Numbered from the stretch's first letter, positions 44,605-54,394 are shown. The stretch: DNA of 64,000 nt from Kitasatospora kifunensis (GCF_014203855.1 NZ_JACHJV010000001.1:5890001-5954000); one strand, 5' to 3'. The notes: generated by a model not told the origin, from the letters alone. Translations and numbers: made by a program.

Positions 44605-45468
44605 ATGGGAACGCCTGTCGATCAACTCGTCGACCTGCTGGATCTGGAGCAGATCGAGCTCAACATCTTCCGCGGCCGTAGCCCCGAGGAGTCGCTGCAA
44701 CGGACCTTCGGCGGGCAGGTCGCCGGCCAGGCGCTGGTGGCGGCCGGGCGCACGGTGGCCGACGATCGCCCCGTCCACTCGCTGCACGCCTATTTCCTGC
44801 GCCCCGGGGTCCCCGGGGTGCCGATCGTCTACCAGGTCGACCGGATCCGGGACGGTCGTTCGTTCACCACTCGCCGGGTCCTCGGCATCCAGCAGGGCCG
44901 CAGTATCTTCGCGCTCACCGCCGACTTCCACGTCCCCGAGCCCGGCGGCATCGAGCACCAGGAGATGATGCCCGCCGTCCCTGCCCCCGAGCAGTTGCCG
45001 AGCGCGTTGGACGAGGTCGGCCAGCGGCTCGGTGAGCTCCCGCCGTTCATCAGCCGCCGCCAGCCGTTCGACATCCGCTACGTCGACCGGCTGCGCTGGA
45101 CGCAGGAGGAGCTGTCCGGTGTCGAGCCGCGCAGCGGAGTCTGGCTGAGAACCAACGGCGCCCTCCCGGACGATCCGCTGATCCACGTCTGCGCGCTGAC
45201 CTACGCCAGCGACATGACCCTGCTGGACTCGGTTCGCGCGCCCGTCGAACCGCTCTGGGGCCGACGAAACTTCGACATGGCCTCACTCGACCACGCGATG
45301 TGGTTCCACCAGCCGTTCCGCACCGACGAGTGGCTGCTCTACCAGCAGGAGTCGCCGATCGCCCATGGCGCGCGGGGCCTGGCCCGTGGCCAGATCTTCG
45401 ACCGCGAGGGCCGGCTGGTGGTGTCGGTGGTGCAGGAGGGGCTGTTCCGGCCGCTGCAGAAGAGCTGA
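44605..45468 (+). CDS. tesB: Acyl-CoA thioesterase II
   Basis: This 287-residue double hot-dog protein starts at ATG 44605 after GGGAGAGGA. The N-terminal hot-dog has RTFGGQVAGQALVAAGRTV and VHSLHAYFLRPG; the C-terminal one has LDHAMWFHQPFRTDEWLLYQQESPIAHGARGLARGQIFD, including the Asp of the TesB catalytic triad. It hydrolyses medium- and long-chain acyl-CoA to free acids. It is a lone gene with 176 non-coding bases before it. Confidence 0.92.
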   Translation: MGTPVDQLVDLLDLEQIELNIFRGRSPEESLQRTFGGQVAGQALVAAGRTVADDRPVHSLHAYFLRPGVPGVPIVYQVDRIRDGRSFTTRRVLGIQQGRSIFALTADFHVPEPGGIEHQEMMPAVPAPEQLPSALDEVGQRLGELPPFISRRQPFDIRYVDRLRWTQEELSGVEPRSGVWLRTNGALPDDPLIHVCALTYASDMTLLDSVRAPVEPLWGRRNFDMASLDHAMWFHQPFRTDEWLLYQQESPIAHGARGLARGQIFDREGRLVVSVVQEGLFRPLQKS

Positions 45469-45574
45469 CGGCGCCGCAGTCGGTGAGCCCTGGCGTTACG
45501 GGATCACTGTGCTGACGCGCAGTCAGAAGATAGTAGAGATCTAGTAGATGTGACCAGGTGGCAGGAGAACTTCC

Positions 45575-46378
45575 ATGACGACCGACGCCGAGGAATGGCA
45601 GCGCTGGACCGAGGCCCGCACGGCGTCCGTGGGCGCGCCGCACGGCGTGCTGGCGCTCACCGGCACCTACTGGCTGAGCACCGAGCCGACCGAGATACCC
45701 GGCATCCCCGGCCGATGGTCCGCTGATGCTGCCGACGCCGCTGCCGACGCAGCCGTGCGGGTGTCGGTGGTGGCCGCGGACGGGCTGCGGGCGGGTGCCG
45801 CCGACGAGGTGGTGGCGGGCGAGCTACTGCTGCGTCCCGACACCCACCCGGAGGCCGGCGTGGCCCGCTACGGGGAGGTGCTGCTGGTCCCGATCGAGCG
45901 CGAGGGGGAGCTCGCCCTGCGGGTCTTCGACCCCGAGGCCGAGGGCCGCACCCACTTCGCCGGCATCTCGGCCTTCCCGTACGCGCCGGAGTGGTCCGTG
46001 CCAGCCGTCTTCACCCCCTACGAGACCGGCGACCGCACGGTGGCCGTCCCGAACGCCGACGGCCGTGAGCGGCCGCTGGCCGTCACCGGCCAGATCGCCT
46101 TCCGTCTGGCCGGCGAGCCGTACACGCTGACCGTGAGCCGGTCCGGTGACCGACTCAGCGGCGTGATCGCCGACGCCGGCAGCGGGCAGGAGACCTACCG
46201 CTTCCGCTTCGTCACGCTGCCCGGGCCGGACGCCGAGGGCCGCACCGTGCTGGACCTGAACCGCGCCTACCTGCCGCCATGCGCCTTCGCGGACCACTTC
46301 ATCTGCCCGTTCCCGCCGCCGGGCAACCGGCTGCCGATCGCGGTGCGGGCAGGGGAGAAGGCCGTCCTGCGCGGCTGA
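45575..46378 (+). CDS. DUF1684 family protein
   Basis: GGCAGGAG precedes ATG 45575; the protein has 267 residues. The DUF1684 hallmarks are an N-terminal EEWQRWTEARTASVGAPHGVLALTGTYWL and a C-terminal block TVLDLNRAYLPPCAFADHFICPFPPPGNRLPI. The family's reaction is unknown, though the Cys/His-rich C-terminal motif suggests a metal or catalytic site. No signal peptide is present, so it is probably cytoplasmic. It is followed by an MFS exporter after 52 bases, possibly one transcript. Confidence 0.88.
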   Translation: MTTDAEEWQRWTEARTASVGAPHGVLALTGTYWLSTEPTEIPGIPGRWSADAADAAADAAVRVSVVAADGLRAGAADEVVAGELLLRPDTHPEAGVARYGEVLLVPIEREGELALRVFDPEAEGRTHFAGISAFPYAPEWSVPAVFTPYETGDRTVAVPNADGRERPLAVTGQIAFRLAGEPYTLTVSRSGDRLSGVIADAGSGQETYRFRFVTLPGPDAEGRTVLDLNRAYLPPCAFADHFICPFPPPGNRLPIAVRAGEKAVLRG

Positions 46379-46430
46379 GCGCGGGACCCGGTGGCGGGCG
46401 GTGGGGGAGCGAGGGTGACGATAGGTCGCT

Positions 46431-47810
46431 GTGTCGACCAATCATCCCACCTCTTCCTCGTCCGCCCCGGACGCCGAGGGTCCAGCTTCTGCTGCTGCTT
46501 CTGCCCCGGCGGCGGATGATCCCCCGGCTGCCGCCTCCCGGCTACGGCGGCTCCTGCGTGGTGCGGTAGCCGACCTCACCCCGCTGCGCGCGAACGCCGA
46601 CTACCGACGGATCTGGTTCGGCCAGGCCGTCTCCTCCATCGGACAGCAGATGACCGCCGTCGCGGTCGCGGTCCAGGTGTACGCGCTCACCGGCTCCACC
46701 TTCGCCACCGGTGTGGTCGGTCTCTGCTCACTCGTCCCGCTGGTCTCCTTCGGCCTGTACGGCGGGGCGATCGCCGACACCGTGGACCGCCGCAAACTCG
46801 GCCTGATCGGCGCCGCCGGACTTGCCGTGGTCTCCGCACTGCTGGCCACCCAGGCCCTGCTCAACCTGCGGCAAGTCCTGCTGCTGTACCTGGCGGTGGC
46901 GCTGCAGGGCGGCTTCTACGCGCTCTCCTCGCCCGCCCGATCCTCGATGATCCCGCGCCTGCTCCCCGCCGAGCAGTTGCCCGCCGCCAACGCCCTCAAC
47001 ACCATCAGCATGAACCTGGGCATGACCGTGGGGCCGATGCTCGGCGGCCTGTTGATCGGGGCGTACGGCAGCCAGGCCGCCTACCTGGTCGACACCGTGG
47101 CGTTCGCTGCCACCCTGTACGCGATGTGGCGCCTGCCGGCGATGCGGCCCGACCGGGCCGGTGCCGCGCCCGGTGGCCCCGCCGGGCGCGCCGGGCGTGC
47201 CTCGGTCATGGACGGCCTGCGCTTCCTGCGCGCGCAGCCCAACCTGCGGACCAGCTTTTTGGCCGACCTGGCGGCCATGATCTTCGGTCTGCCGCGCTCA
47301 CTCTTCCCCGCCCTCGCCGTCGGGTTCTACGGCGGCCACGCGGGCACCGTCGGCCTGCTGGTCGCCGCCCCCGCCGTCGGTGCGCTGGCCGGTGCCCTCT
47401 TCTCCGGTTGGATATCCCGGGTCCAGCGGCACGGTGTGGCGGTGCTCGCCGCCGTCACCGCCTGGGGCCTGTCCATCGCGGCTTTCGGCCTCACCTCCGG
47501 CCACCTCTGGTTGGGCCTGGCCCTGCTCGCCGTGGCCGGCTGCGCGGACACCGTGAGCATGATCTTCCGGAACACGATGCTGCAGGTGGCCGCCCCCGAC
47601 GAGATGCGCGGCCGACTCCAGGGCGTCTTCATGGTGGTCGTGGTCGGCGGCCCCCGCCTCGGCGACTTCGAGTCCGGCACCGTCGCCGCCCTCACCACGC
47701 CCACCGTCTCGGTGATCTCCGGTGGCCTCGCCTGCGTCGCCGTGATCCTCCTCCTCGCCGCCCGCCGCCCCGCCTTCCTCCGCTACGACGCCCGCCACCC
47801 CACCCCATGA
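46431..47810 (+). CDS. MFS transporter, EntS-like
   Basis: This 459-residue membrane protein starts at GTG 46431 and has a ~55-residue Ser/Ala/Pro cytoplasmic leader. About twelve helices follow, with the MFS motif A region GAIADTVDRRKLGLI between helices 2 and 3 and a basic central loop (PAGRAGRASVMDGLRFLR). It resembles the enterobactin exporter EntS subgroup (LRANADYRRIWFGQAVSSIGQQMTAVAV). It probably exports small amphiphilic molecules; no siderophore genes are nearby. It ends 164 bases before the tRNA-Pro gene. Confidence 0.87.
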   Translation: MSTNHPTSSSSAPDAEGPASAAASAPAADDPPAAASRLRRLLRGAVADLTPLRANADYRRIWFGQAVSSIGQQMTAVAVAVQVYALTGSTFATGVVGLCSLVPLVSFGLYGGAIADTVDRRKLGLIGAAGLAVVSALLATQALLNLRQVLLLYLAVALQGGFYALSSPARSSMIPRLLPAEQLPAANALNTISMNLGMTVGPMLGGLLIGAYGSQAAYLVDTVAFAATLYAMWRLPAMRPDRAGAAPGGPAGRAGRASVMDGLRFLRAQPNLRTSFLADLAAMIFGLPRSLFPALAVGFYGGHAGTVGLLVAAPAVGALAGALFSGWISRVQRHGVAVLAAVTAWGLSIAAFGLTSGHLWLGLALLAVAGCADTVSMIFRNTMLQVAAPDEMRGRLQGVFMVVVVGGPRLGDFESGTVAALTTPTVSVISGGLACVAVILLLAARRPAFLRYDARHPTP

Positions 47811-47974
47811 CGGCCCTCCGTCCGGCGGCCCCCTCCACCAGCCCCGCCCCCACTTCGTGACCTGCACCGGAACCTGGCGGCGAGCACCCCCCGCAGTGCT
47901 GTATTGTTTTCCACGTCGCCGGGACACCGGGGACAAGGTCGAGAAGCCAGGAGCTGATCCTGGCGGCGAGACCA

Positions 47975-48048
<74 letters not shown>

Positions 48049-48065
48049 CTGTGAAGTCGGTTGTG

Positions 48066-48099
48066 AGAGCGGGTACTTGGGAAACCAGGTGCCCGCTCT
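48066..48099 (+). terminator. tRNA-Pro terminator
   Basis: A completely paired 15-bp stem with two G-T wobbles (48066-48080 with 48085-48099) closes a GAAA tetraloop and is followed by a T-rich tract. Confidence 0.9.
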
Positions 48100-48445
48100 T
48101 TCGGGTTTTCGGGGCCCGTTTTTTGGTCCTGGGTGGTCCCAAAATGGTCCCCAGGTTTGGCCGCGGGTGCGTCGCCACCCGCTGCTCCAGTGGCTGGTGT
48201 GCGGATTGTTCTTCGATCTCAAGGTGAAGTGCGAGAGCTCCTTGCCGTTTTGCTGGAGCGAGGCGTGGTGGCGCACTTGACCATCGGTCAAGTGCGCCAG
48301 GCGCGGGTCAAGTGGGTCAAACTTTTTCATATCGGGGCATTTCTAAGGCCTTTCTGGCGCCTGCTGCTTGCCGTGGAGTGACTCGGGTCGCCTCGAAGCG
48401 GCTTGGCAGCGGCCATTTCGAGGCAATGGCGGTCACACTCTGTTA
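48100..48445. other. Non-coding left edge of the accessory region, with a tRNA-like palindrome
   Basis: No conserved protein was seen. A perfect 13-bp inverted repeat (48270-48282 with 48286-48298) repeats the tRNA-Pro anticodon arm: GCGCACTTGAC, a 4-base gap, then GGTCAAG occur with identical spacing at 47997-48018 and 48271-48292. The sequence is AT-richer than the core genome. It probably contains the recombination region of the integrated element. Confidence 0.6.
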
Positions 48446-49713
48446 TCAGCGGCGGGTGATCTGGCCGCCGCGTTGGAGTTTCTCAAGGTGATGAGTGAGG
48501 GCTTGGCCGGCTTCAAGGATGCGGAGCACGTCGGGGTGGAAGTAGCGCTGAGTGGTGGTGATGAGCCGGTGTCCCGCGATTTCCATGAGGATGTGCGGAA
48601 GGAATCCGGCGTCGGCCATCCAAGTGAGCCCGGTGTGGCGCAGATCGTGGCGTCGTAGGTGCTCGTAGCCGAGGTCGCGGGTGACCTCGTCCCAGTGCGT
48701 GGCGTCGCGTAGGACGGCGGTGCTGATGTGGTCGCCGCCCGGGCCGGTGTAGAGGCGGGCGTCGGGGTCGCCGCGGGCGGCCTGCAGTTGGCGGGCGATG
48801 AGCGGGCGCAGCGGTTCGATGATCGGGGTGAAGCGGGCGATCCGGCCTTTGGTGTGCTTGTCGACCAGACCGCCGGGTGCGGGGGTGGTCTGCCGACGGC
48901 AGGTCAGGAGCCACTTGTCGGTGTCGACATCGCGGGCCCGAACTCCAGAGACTTCTCCGATGCGGGTGGCGGTGCAGGCGCTGTGGACGATGACGTCGCC
49001 CCAGCCGCGGTAGCGCGTGTACGAGGCTTAGACCAGGGCGTCGGCGAGTTCGATGAGGGCGTCCCAGTCGCGCAGCGCGAGGGTACGGGGGTCTCGCAGT
49101 TCGTCCTCGGCCTGCTGGAACTGGTGCTGCCAGCCGGTGATGTGGGCGGGATTGCGGTCGAGGATGCCGTCCACGATGGCCTGCTCGAAGATGCGGGAGA
49201 GCATGGCGAGGGTGTTCTTGATGGTGGAGCGGCTGCAGCCGTCGGCGATCCAGCCGAGGACTGCGGCGGTGATGAGGCTGGTGGTGATCAGGCGCAGGGG
49301 GAGGTGCCCGAGCTCGGGCTCGATCCGCAGCTGCCAGCCGGCGAGGTAGGGAACGTGCGTGGTGGTTTCCAAGCCGGTCAGGATGGCCGGGAGGCGGAGG
49401 TTGACGTAGTCGGCCAGTGGCATGGAAGCCAGGGAGGGAGCACGGGGCTGCCGGTGGCATCGGCCAGGACGGTCAGCCACTGAGTGACCAGCGTCGGGTC
49501 GAGCCCGTTGCGGACAGCTTCGGCCAGGAAGTTGGCCCAGGCCTGAGTCTGAGCAGGGGCGGCCTGGGTGGACTGCTGGTAGCGGTCGGCAGGTGTGTGG
49601 GCGGCTCGGTTCCGGGGGAGGCGGCCACTCGACGGAGCCGGATGGTCGGTGGTGGTGATCTCGCTGAACGGATCCGGGGCCGGTGGCTTCCAGGAAGGTG
49701 TTGAAGTACTCAT
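48446..49713 (-). pseudogene. Tyrosine integrase, broken by a frameshift and an in-frame stop
   Basis: Reading from ATG 49711-49713, the first ~95 residues lie in one frame (MSTSTPSWKPPAPD to ADATGSPVLPPWLP). A frameshift near 49,425 moves the continuing homology to another frame (MPLADYVNLRLPAILTGLE, STIKNTLAMLSRIFEQAI). A TAA at 49028-49030 interrupts just before SYTRYRGWGDVIV. The catalytic domain continues to 48446 with R in CTATRIGEVSG, HDLRHTG, AGHRL and the tyrosine in QRYFHPD all preserved. It belongs to the Streptomyces integrative element integrases. The damage suggests the element is immobilised. Confidence 0.88.
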
Positions 49714-49772
49714 GAGCCATCCTTGCGCCGACGTGCCTTGACTTGACGATACCGTCATGGTGTCATCGCTTC

Positions 49773-50912
49773 ATGCTTTACAGTGTGCCCACGCTGCACG
49801 ACATCGACCAGGCTGTTCTCGCGGAGATCGAAGAGATGCGGGACCGTCTGCGTCTCCATCTGCGCACCGCACGCCGCTGGGAAGGGCAGCTTCGCCGTAA
49901 CCTCACAGCCCGGGCGATCGCTGGCTCGAACACCATCGAGGGCTACGCGGCGAGCGTCTCGGACGTCGAGGACATCATGGTCGGCGAGGCGCCGATCGAC
50001 GCGAACGACACCGTCGCGGCCGAGATCGAGGGCTACCGGCAGGCGATGACCTACATCCAGCGCCTGGCCGAAGCCGGCGACGACTTCGCCTACAGCAAGG
50101 GCTTGCTCAATTCGCTGCACTTCATGATGCAGGGCCACCACCTACTCAAGCGGCCTGGCTGGTGGCGCTCGGGGCCTGTGTACGTGACCTCCGCTGAGGA
50201 TCCGACGATCGCTGCCTACACTGCCCCCGATACCCAGCAACTACCCGAACTGACCGGTGAGCTGGTGGAGTGGCTGAACGAGGGCGACCTGAACGCTCCG
50301 GGGCTGGTGCGGGCCTCGATGGCCCACCTGAACTTGGTGGCGATCCACCCGTGGTCGGACGGCAATGGGCGGATGTCCCGCGCCCTTCACACGCTAGTTC
50401 TCGCCCGCGAAGGGATCATGGCACCGGAGTTCTCCAGCATCGAGGAGTGGCTAGGCCGGGCCCGCAACACCTACCGCTACTACGACATCCTCGCCGAGGT
50501 CGGAGGCCCCGTCTGGACCCCCGAACGCGACACCCTCCCCTGGGTGCGCTTCTGCCTGCGCGCCCACCACCAGCAGGCGCAGACCGTCGAACGCCAGGTG
50601 AACACCACCCGCGAGGTCTGGAGTGCCCTCGACGAAGCGATCGAGCAGCGCGGCTGGCCCGACCGCATGCTCTACGCCCTCTACCCGGCCGCTATGGGTA
50701 ACCGAGTCCGCCGCGCCACCTATCAGGCTGATGCGGAGCTAAGCGAGCAGCAGGCCCAGCGCGACATCCGCGAACTCGTCCGTGCGGGTTGGCTGCTGGC
50801 CAAGGGTGAGGCCCAGGGCCGCTACTACACCGTCGGCCCGGACCTGCCGGAGGAGATCACCCGCGGGGTCCGCGAACCCCGACCGCTGCGGGACCCGTAC
50901 GTGGAGAAGTGA
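49773..50912 (+). CDS. Fic family protein (class II, predicted AMP-transferase)
   Basis: ATG 49773 gives 379 residues; TTG 49743 is an alternative and no strong ribosome site is visible. The active-site motif is HPWSDGNGRMSR (192-203), matching HPFx[D/E]GNGRxxR. The inhibitory helix motif S52-N-T-I-E56-G is N-terminal, which defines class II Fic proteins. A C-terminal winged-helix-like region (ELSEQQAQRDIRELVRAGWLL) follows. Such proteins transfer AMP from ATP to target proteins when the glutamate is displaced. It is divergent from the integrase, with only 59 bases between them, and upstream of the helicase-nuclease gene. Confidence 0.88.
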   Translation: MLYSVPTLHDIDQAVLAEIEEMRDRLRLHLRTARRWEGQLRRNLTARAIAGSNTIEGYAASVSDVEDIMVGEAPIDANDTVAAEIEGYRQAMTYIQRLAEAGDDFAYSKGLLNSLHFMMQGHHLLKRPGWWRSGPVYVTSAEDPTIAAYTAPDTQQLPELTGELVEWLNEGDLNAPGLVRASMAHLNLVAIHPWSDGNGRMSRALHTLVLAREGIMAPEFSSIEEWLGRARNTYRYYDILAEVGGPVWTPERDTLPWVRFCLRAHHQQAQTVERQVNTTREVWSALDEAIEQRGWPDRMLYALYPAAMGNRVRRATYQADAELSEQQAQRDIRELVRAGWLLAKGEAQGRYYTVGPDLPEEITRGVREPRPLRDPYVEK

Positions 50913-51286
50913 TCAGGGGGTCATGTGGGTCCGTCGCGATAGTGCGGTTGGCCGGGGCGGCTTGCGGCAGTGCGTAGTGTGCCGAGAAATAGGTAGCGAG
51001 CGGAGATGAGAGGCAGGGCTTTGTCCGTACCGGTCGGCGACGGTCGGCCCAGGAGCGTTGCCGGGGCAGCATGCCGGTCGAGTTGTGGGATGGAACCAGC
51101 GGCATCCGCAGATCGCGGATCGATCCGTGAGGAATCGCTCCGTGGAAGAGCTGGTACACCCCGAGGCCGGCCGCGGTGTCGAACCGGCCAGACAGTGACC
51201 GAAGCCTCACTGAAAGCCACCTGCTGATGTCGGCGTGCTCCGTAGAGTAGTGCGGACTGATCGTAGGGAGATGGGGGAAGCACCGC
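50913..51286. other. 374-base intergenic region between the Fic and helicase genes
   Basis: No conserved coding sequence can be supported. A 12-bp palindrome CGGATCGATCCG occurs near 51,116-51,127. The helicase gene starts immediately after GGGAGATGGGGGAAG, so its promoter is likely here. Confidence 0.5.
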
Positions 51287-54200
51287 ATGGCAGAGGCTGG
51301 GCAGCCCTACCCGATCGCCGACCTGTTGACCGCCGTGCGGGCGGAGATCCGGGCCGAGCGGCGTGATGAGGCCAAGGAAGCAGAGAAGGTGACTCTGTCG
51401 AACGGTCAGTCGCTCGCCGCTTCGGAAGGCAGGTACGAGTACCTGTTCGCCTGCCGGAAATGGCCGCGCTCGTTCGAAGGCAGCCCAGTGCTGGTCCGCC
51501 CATCCCGCGCACGCTCGCCGTGGCTTCCGGCGGAGGCCTCGCCGATGCCAAACGGTCAGGTGCGACTCGTCATGGCGGAGAGTCTGGGCAATGGGCCGGG
51601 CAACGTCCAGGTGCGCAAGGACGATTCGGCTGGACTGGTGGTGCTGGCCGAACGGCTGGCAGCCGCCGGGGCGAACGAAGGCGGCGTTCGGATCGAGAGC
51701 GCCGGCTGGACGGTCGGGCAGGGTTCCCCGGCGGTCGCCCGGGTCGCGGCCCCTGCTCGGTGGGTCGCGGGCTGGCACGAGTTGAAGCTGAATCCACGCC
51801 AGCGGCTCGCCGTCGAGCAGGCTCTCGCCAGCGAGGTCCTATTCCTTTGGGGGCCGCCCGGCACCGGGAAGACCGACGTGGTCGGGCACATCGTGGAGGG
51901 CAACTACCGCCAGGGCCGCAACGTGCTTTTCCTGGCGCCAACCAAGGTTGCGGTCGATCAGGCGTTGGAGCGGATCTGCGGGCTGCTGCAGGCCGAGGAC
52001 GGGTTCGGCGAGGGATTGGTGCAGCGCGCTGGCGAAATTGAGACGCTGTCGCTCCGTGACCGCTACGGGGAGTACGTCGACACCTCCCGGATCGTGGCGC
52101 GGGTCAGCGTGCAACTGAACGAGGCGATCGCCGCGGCTACTGCCTCCCTGGAGAGCACTCGGGCGGCGATAACCCGGCACGAGGAGGTGCGGTCGCTGGA
52201 GGGCCGGATCGCGGTGGCCCGGACCGAGTACACCGAGGCCGCGGACGCCGCGGCAGCTGACGAGCAGGAGGCCCTGGGCGCCGAGGCCGAGGCGGCCCAG
52301 TTGCGCCTGTCGATCAGTCAGATCGGCACGCCGGCTGGCCTGTTCGCCAAGCGCAAGGAGACCCAGCTCGAAGCGCTGCACGGGAAGCTGGGGCAGGCCG
52401 TGGCGGCGGCGGATAGTGCCCGGCGCAGTGTGGCAACGGCGCTCGGCCGGCGGAATCGGGCCGCTGGCGAGATCAATGACCTGAGCGGTCCGCTTGCTGC
52501 CGCTCGGGGCGCGCTCACCAATGTGCCGCCGCACCCGGAGCTGGTCCGGTCGGCAGTAGCCCTGCAGAAGCAGATTGAGGAGCTCGATCGACAACAACGG
52601 AAGATCCACGACACAGTGCGCTCCCGCTGCCGGGTGCCGGGGGCCACCGTGGCCAAGGCCGTGCAGTCGCGCAAGCTGCTCGACCGGGTGGATGTGGTGG
52701 TCATCGACGAGGCCGGCATGGTGGACCTTCCGTCTGCGTGGCTTGCCGCCGGGCTGGCCGGCAAGCGAGTCGTGTTCGCTGGGGACTTCCGGCAACTGCC
52801 CGCTGTTACGAAGGGTGAAGGGGACCGTAAGGCGTCCGAGGAGGACCGCGCGCACTCGCGCCTGTGGGCAGCTCGGGACGCCTTTCACGCGGCTGGTCTG
52901 GTGACAGGCATCGGCTCGGTACGCCAGGATTCGCGGCTGGTCGCGCTGGACACCCAGTACCGTATGCGTGCGCCGATCTGTGCGGTGGTCAACGCTGTTG
53001 CCTACCCGGATGCTCCGCTCACCACCGGCCGCGACGACCGCAGCCGGATTCCCGACAACCCGCTGCTGGATGTCCCGGTGCTCCTCATTGACACCTCGAA
53101 CCAGCGGATCAGGGGCAACGACTACCGGGCCAACACGGTCAACGAAGCGGTGGTGCATGAACTCGTCCGGGGTCTCCAATACGAGGGTGTGCTGCCCGGG
53201 CGCAAGTGGCATGGCGCCGAGGTCGGCGCAGGAGCGCGCGCCACCGACCGGTTGGCGGTGATTGCCCCCTATAAAGCCCAGGTCAAGGCACTGAAGGGCA
53301 GCCTTAAGTATCGGTTTGGCGAGGAGTACGAGGGCCTGGTCGACACGATCCACCGCTTCCAGGGCAGTCAGCGCCCGATCGTCATCTTCGACACGGCGGT
53401 CGGCGCTGGTCAGAAGCCGGGCATCTTTTATGAGGGCACCGGTCTGTCCTCACAGACCTGCCGTCTGCTGAATGTCGCACTGAGCCGGGCAGAGGATCAC
53501 CTGGTCGTCGTCGCCGACCTCGAGCACCTGCGCGAACACCTGGCGCCGCACAGCGAGGCCCGCACCATGCTGGACCACTTGGCACGGCATGCCCAGGTGA
53601 TGTCGGCTGACCAACTGATTCCCGTGCGGGAGGCCGCCCAACTCTCGATCCTCTCAGCTGAGGAGCTGGCGCGTCCGGCGTTCTTCCCGGCCGGCGAGGT
53701 GGCCAAAGCAGTGGAGTGGGACGTTGCCCGGGCCGTGCGGAGTATCGAGGTGTACTGCGCGTTCCTCGATCCCCAACCAGTGCGGAAGTGGGCGGCGCTG
53801 TTCGGCGAGCGGGTGGCAGCTGGCGTTCGCGTGGTGGTCCACACTCGGGCGCCTGAGGAGCAGACAGACGCCACCCGGGGTGTCCGACATCAGCAGCGGA
53901 TCGACGAACTCCGGGCGGCAGGCTGCGAGGTGGTCTTCCGCGACCGGATGCACGAGAAGGTGCTGATTCTCGACGGAGAGGTGTTGTGGCATGGCTCGCT
54001 CAACCTGCTCGCGAACTCAGGGGCGACCGACCTGATGATGCGGTTCACCGACCCGGCTTCCTGCGAGCGTGTAGCCCGGGTTGTGGAGCACGCACGAATG
54101 GACCGGCCCGCATGGAACCCGCGGGCGCAGGGGGCTCGGGTCGAGAGTGGGGCGGCGGTAGCGCTGGCAGCCGAGGCCAGCGCTACTGGCATCCGCGCCG

Positions 54201-54394
54201 GGGAGGTGGTGAACGGACGGCTGTACCTCAACGTGCCATTCGGGGAGAAAGAGGAGGCCAAGCGCACCCTGAAGGCCCGTTGGGACGGTGCTACTGCTGC
54301 TGCGTTCCTCATAGGCGGTACACATATCGATGTCGGAGTTGGCGGGTGGGTGGGGCGGGTCTGCCCCAGATCCAGGGCCTGGCACGTGCGTTGA
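51287..54394 (+). CDS. SF1 helicase - phospholipase D nuclease - DUF5710 fusion, 3' end replaced by IS630
   Basis: This 1,035-residue protein is the largest in the accessory region. The helicase core has Walker A GPPGTGKT (189-196) and motif II DEAG (474-477), separated by a ~180-residue coiled-coil insertion (LESTRAAITRHEEVRSLEGR onwards), then FAGDFRQLPAV, LDTQYRM, and the motif V/VI region TIHRFQGSQRP and LNVALSRAEDHLVVV of the Upf1/DNA2-like group. A single PLD motif is at H889 (HEKVLILDG, then SLNLLANSG). A DUF5710 segment (LYLNVPFGEKEEAK, ~979-1001) is cut by an IS630 element; residues 1003-1035 are encoded by the IS. It is likely a DNA-targeting defence or repair enzyme. Confidence 0.85.
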   Translation: MAEAGQPYPIADLLTAVRAEIRAERRDEAKEAEKVTLSNGQSLAASEGRYEYLFACRKWPRSFEGSPVLVRPSRARSPWLPAEASPMPNGQVRLVMAESLGNGPGNVQVRKDDSAGLVVLAERLAAAGANEGGVRIESAGWTVGQGSPAVARVAAPARWVAGWHELKLNPRQRLAVEQALASEVLFLWGPPGTGKTDVVGHIVEGNYRQGRNVLFLAPTKVAVDQALERICGLLQAEDGFGEGLVQRAGEIETLSLRDRYGEYVDTSRIVARVSVQLNEAIAAATASLESTRAAITRHEEVRSLEGRIAVARTEYTEAADAAAADEQEALGAEAEAAQLRLSISQIGTPAGLFAKRKETQLEALHGKLGQAVAAADSARRSVATALGRRNRAAGEINDLSGPLAAARGALTNVPPHPELVRSAVALQKQIEELDRQQRKIHDTVRSRCRVPGATVAKAVQSRKLLDRVDVVVIDEAGMVDLPSAWLAAGLAGKRVVFAGDFRQLPAVTKGEGDRKASEEDRAHSRLWAARDAFHAAGLVTGIGSVRQDSRLVALDTQYRMRAPICAVVNAVAYPDAPLTTGRDDRSRIPDNPLLDVPVLLIDTSNQRIRGNDYRANTVNEAVVHELVRGLQYEGVLPGRKWHGAEVGAGARATDRLAVIAPYKAQVKALKGSLKYRFGEEYEGLVDTIHRFQGSQRPIVIFDTAVGAGQKPGIFYEGTGLSSQTCRLLNVALSRAEDHLVVVADLEHLREHLAPHSEARTMLDHLARHAQVMSADQLIPVREAAQLSILSAEELARPAFFPAGEVAKAVEWDVARAVRSIEVYCAFLDPQPVRKWAALFGERVAAGVRVVVHTRAPEEQTDATRGVRHQQRIDELRAAGCEVVFRDRMHEKVLILDGEVLWHGSLNLLANSGATDLMMRFTDPASCERVARVVEHARMDRPAWNPRAQGARVESGAAVALAAEASATGIRAGEVVNGRLYLNVPFGEKEEAKRTLKARWDGATAAAFLIGGTHIDVGVGGWVGRVCPRSRAWHVR

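Noticed and set aside
50913..51286. A small minus-strand gene between Fic and the helicase
   Set aside because: The 143-residue frame has no recognisable domain, no ribosome site and runs into the Fic 3' end; not enough to call a gene.
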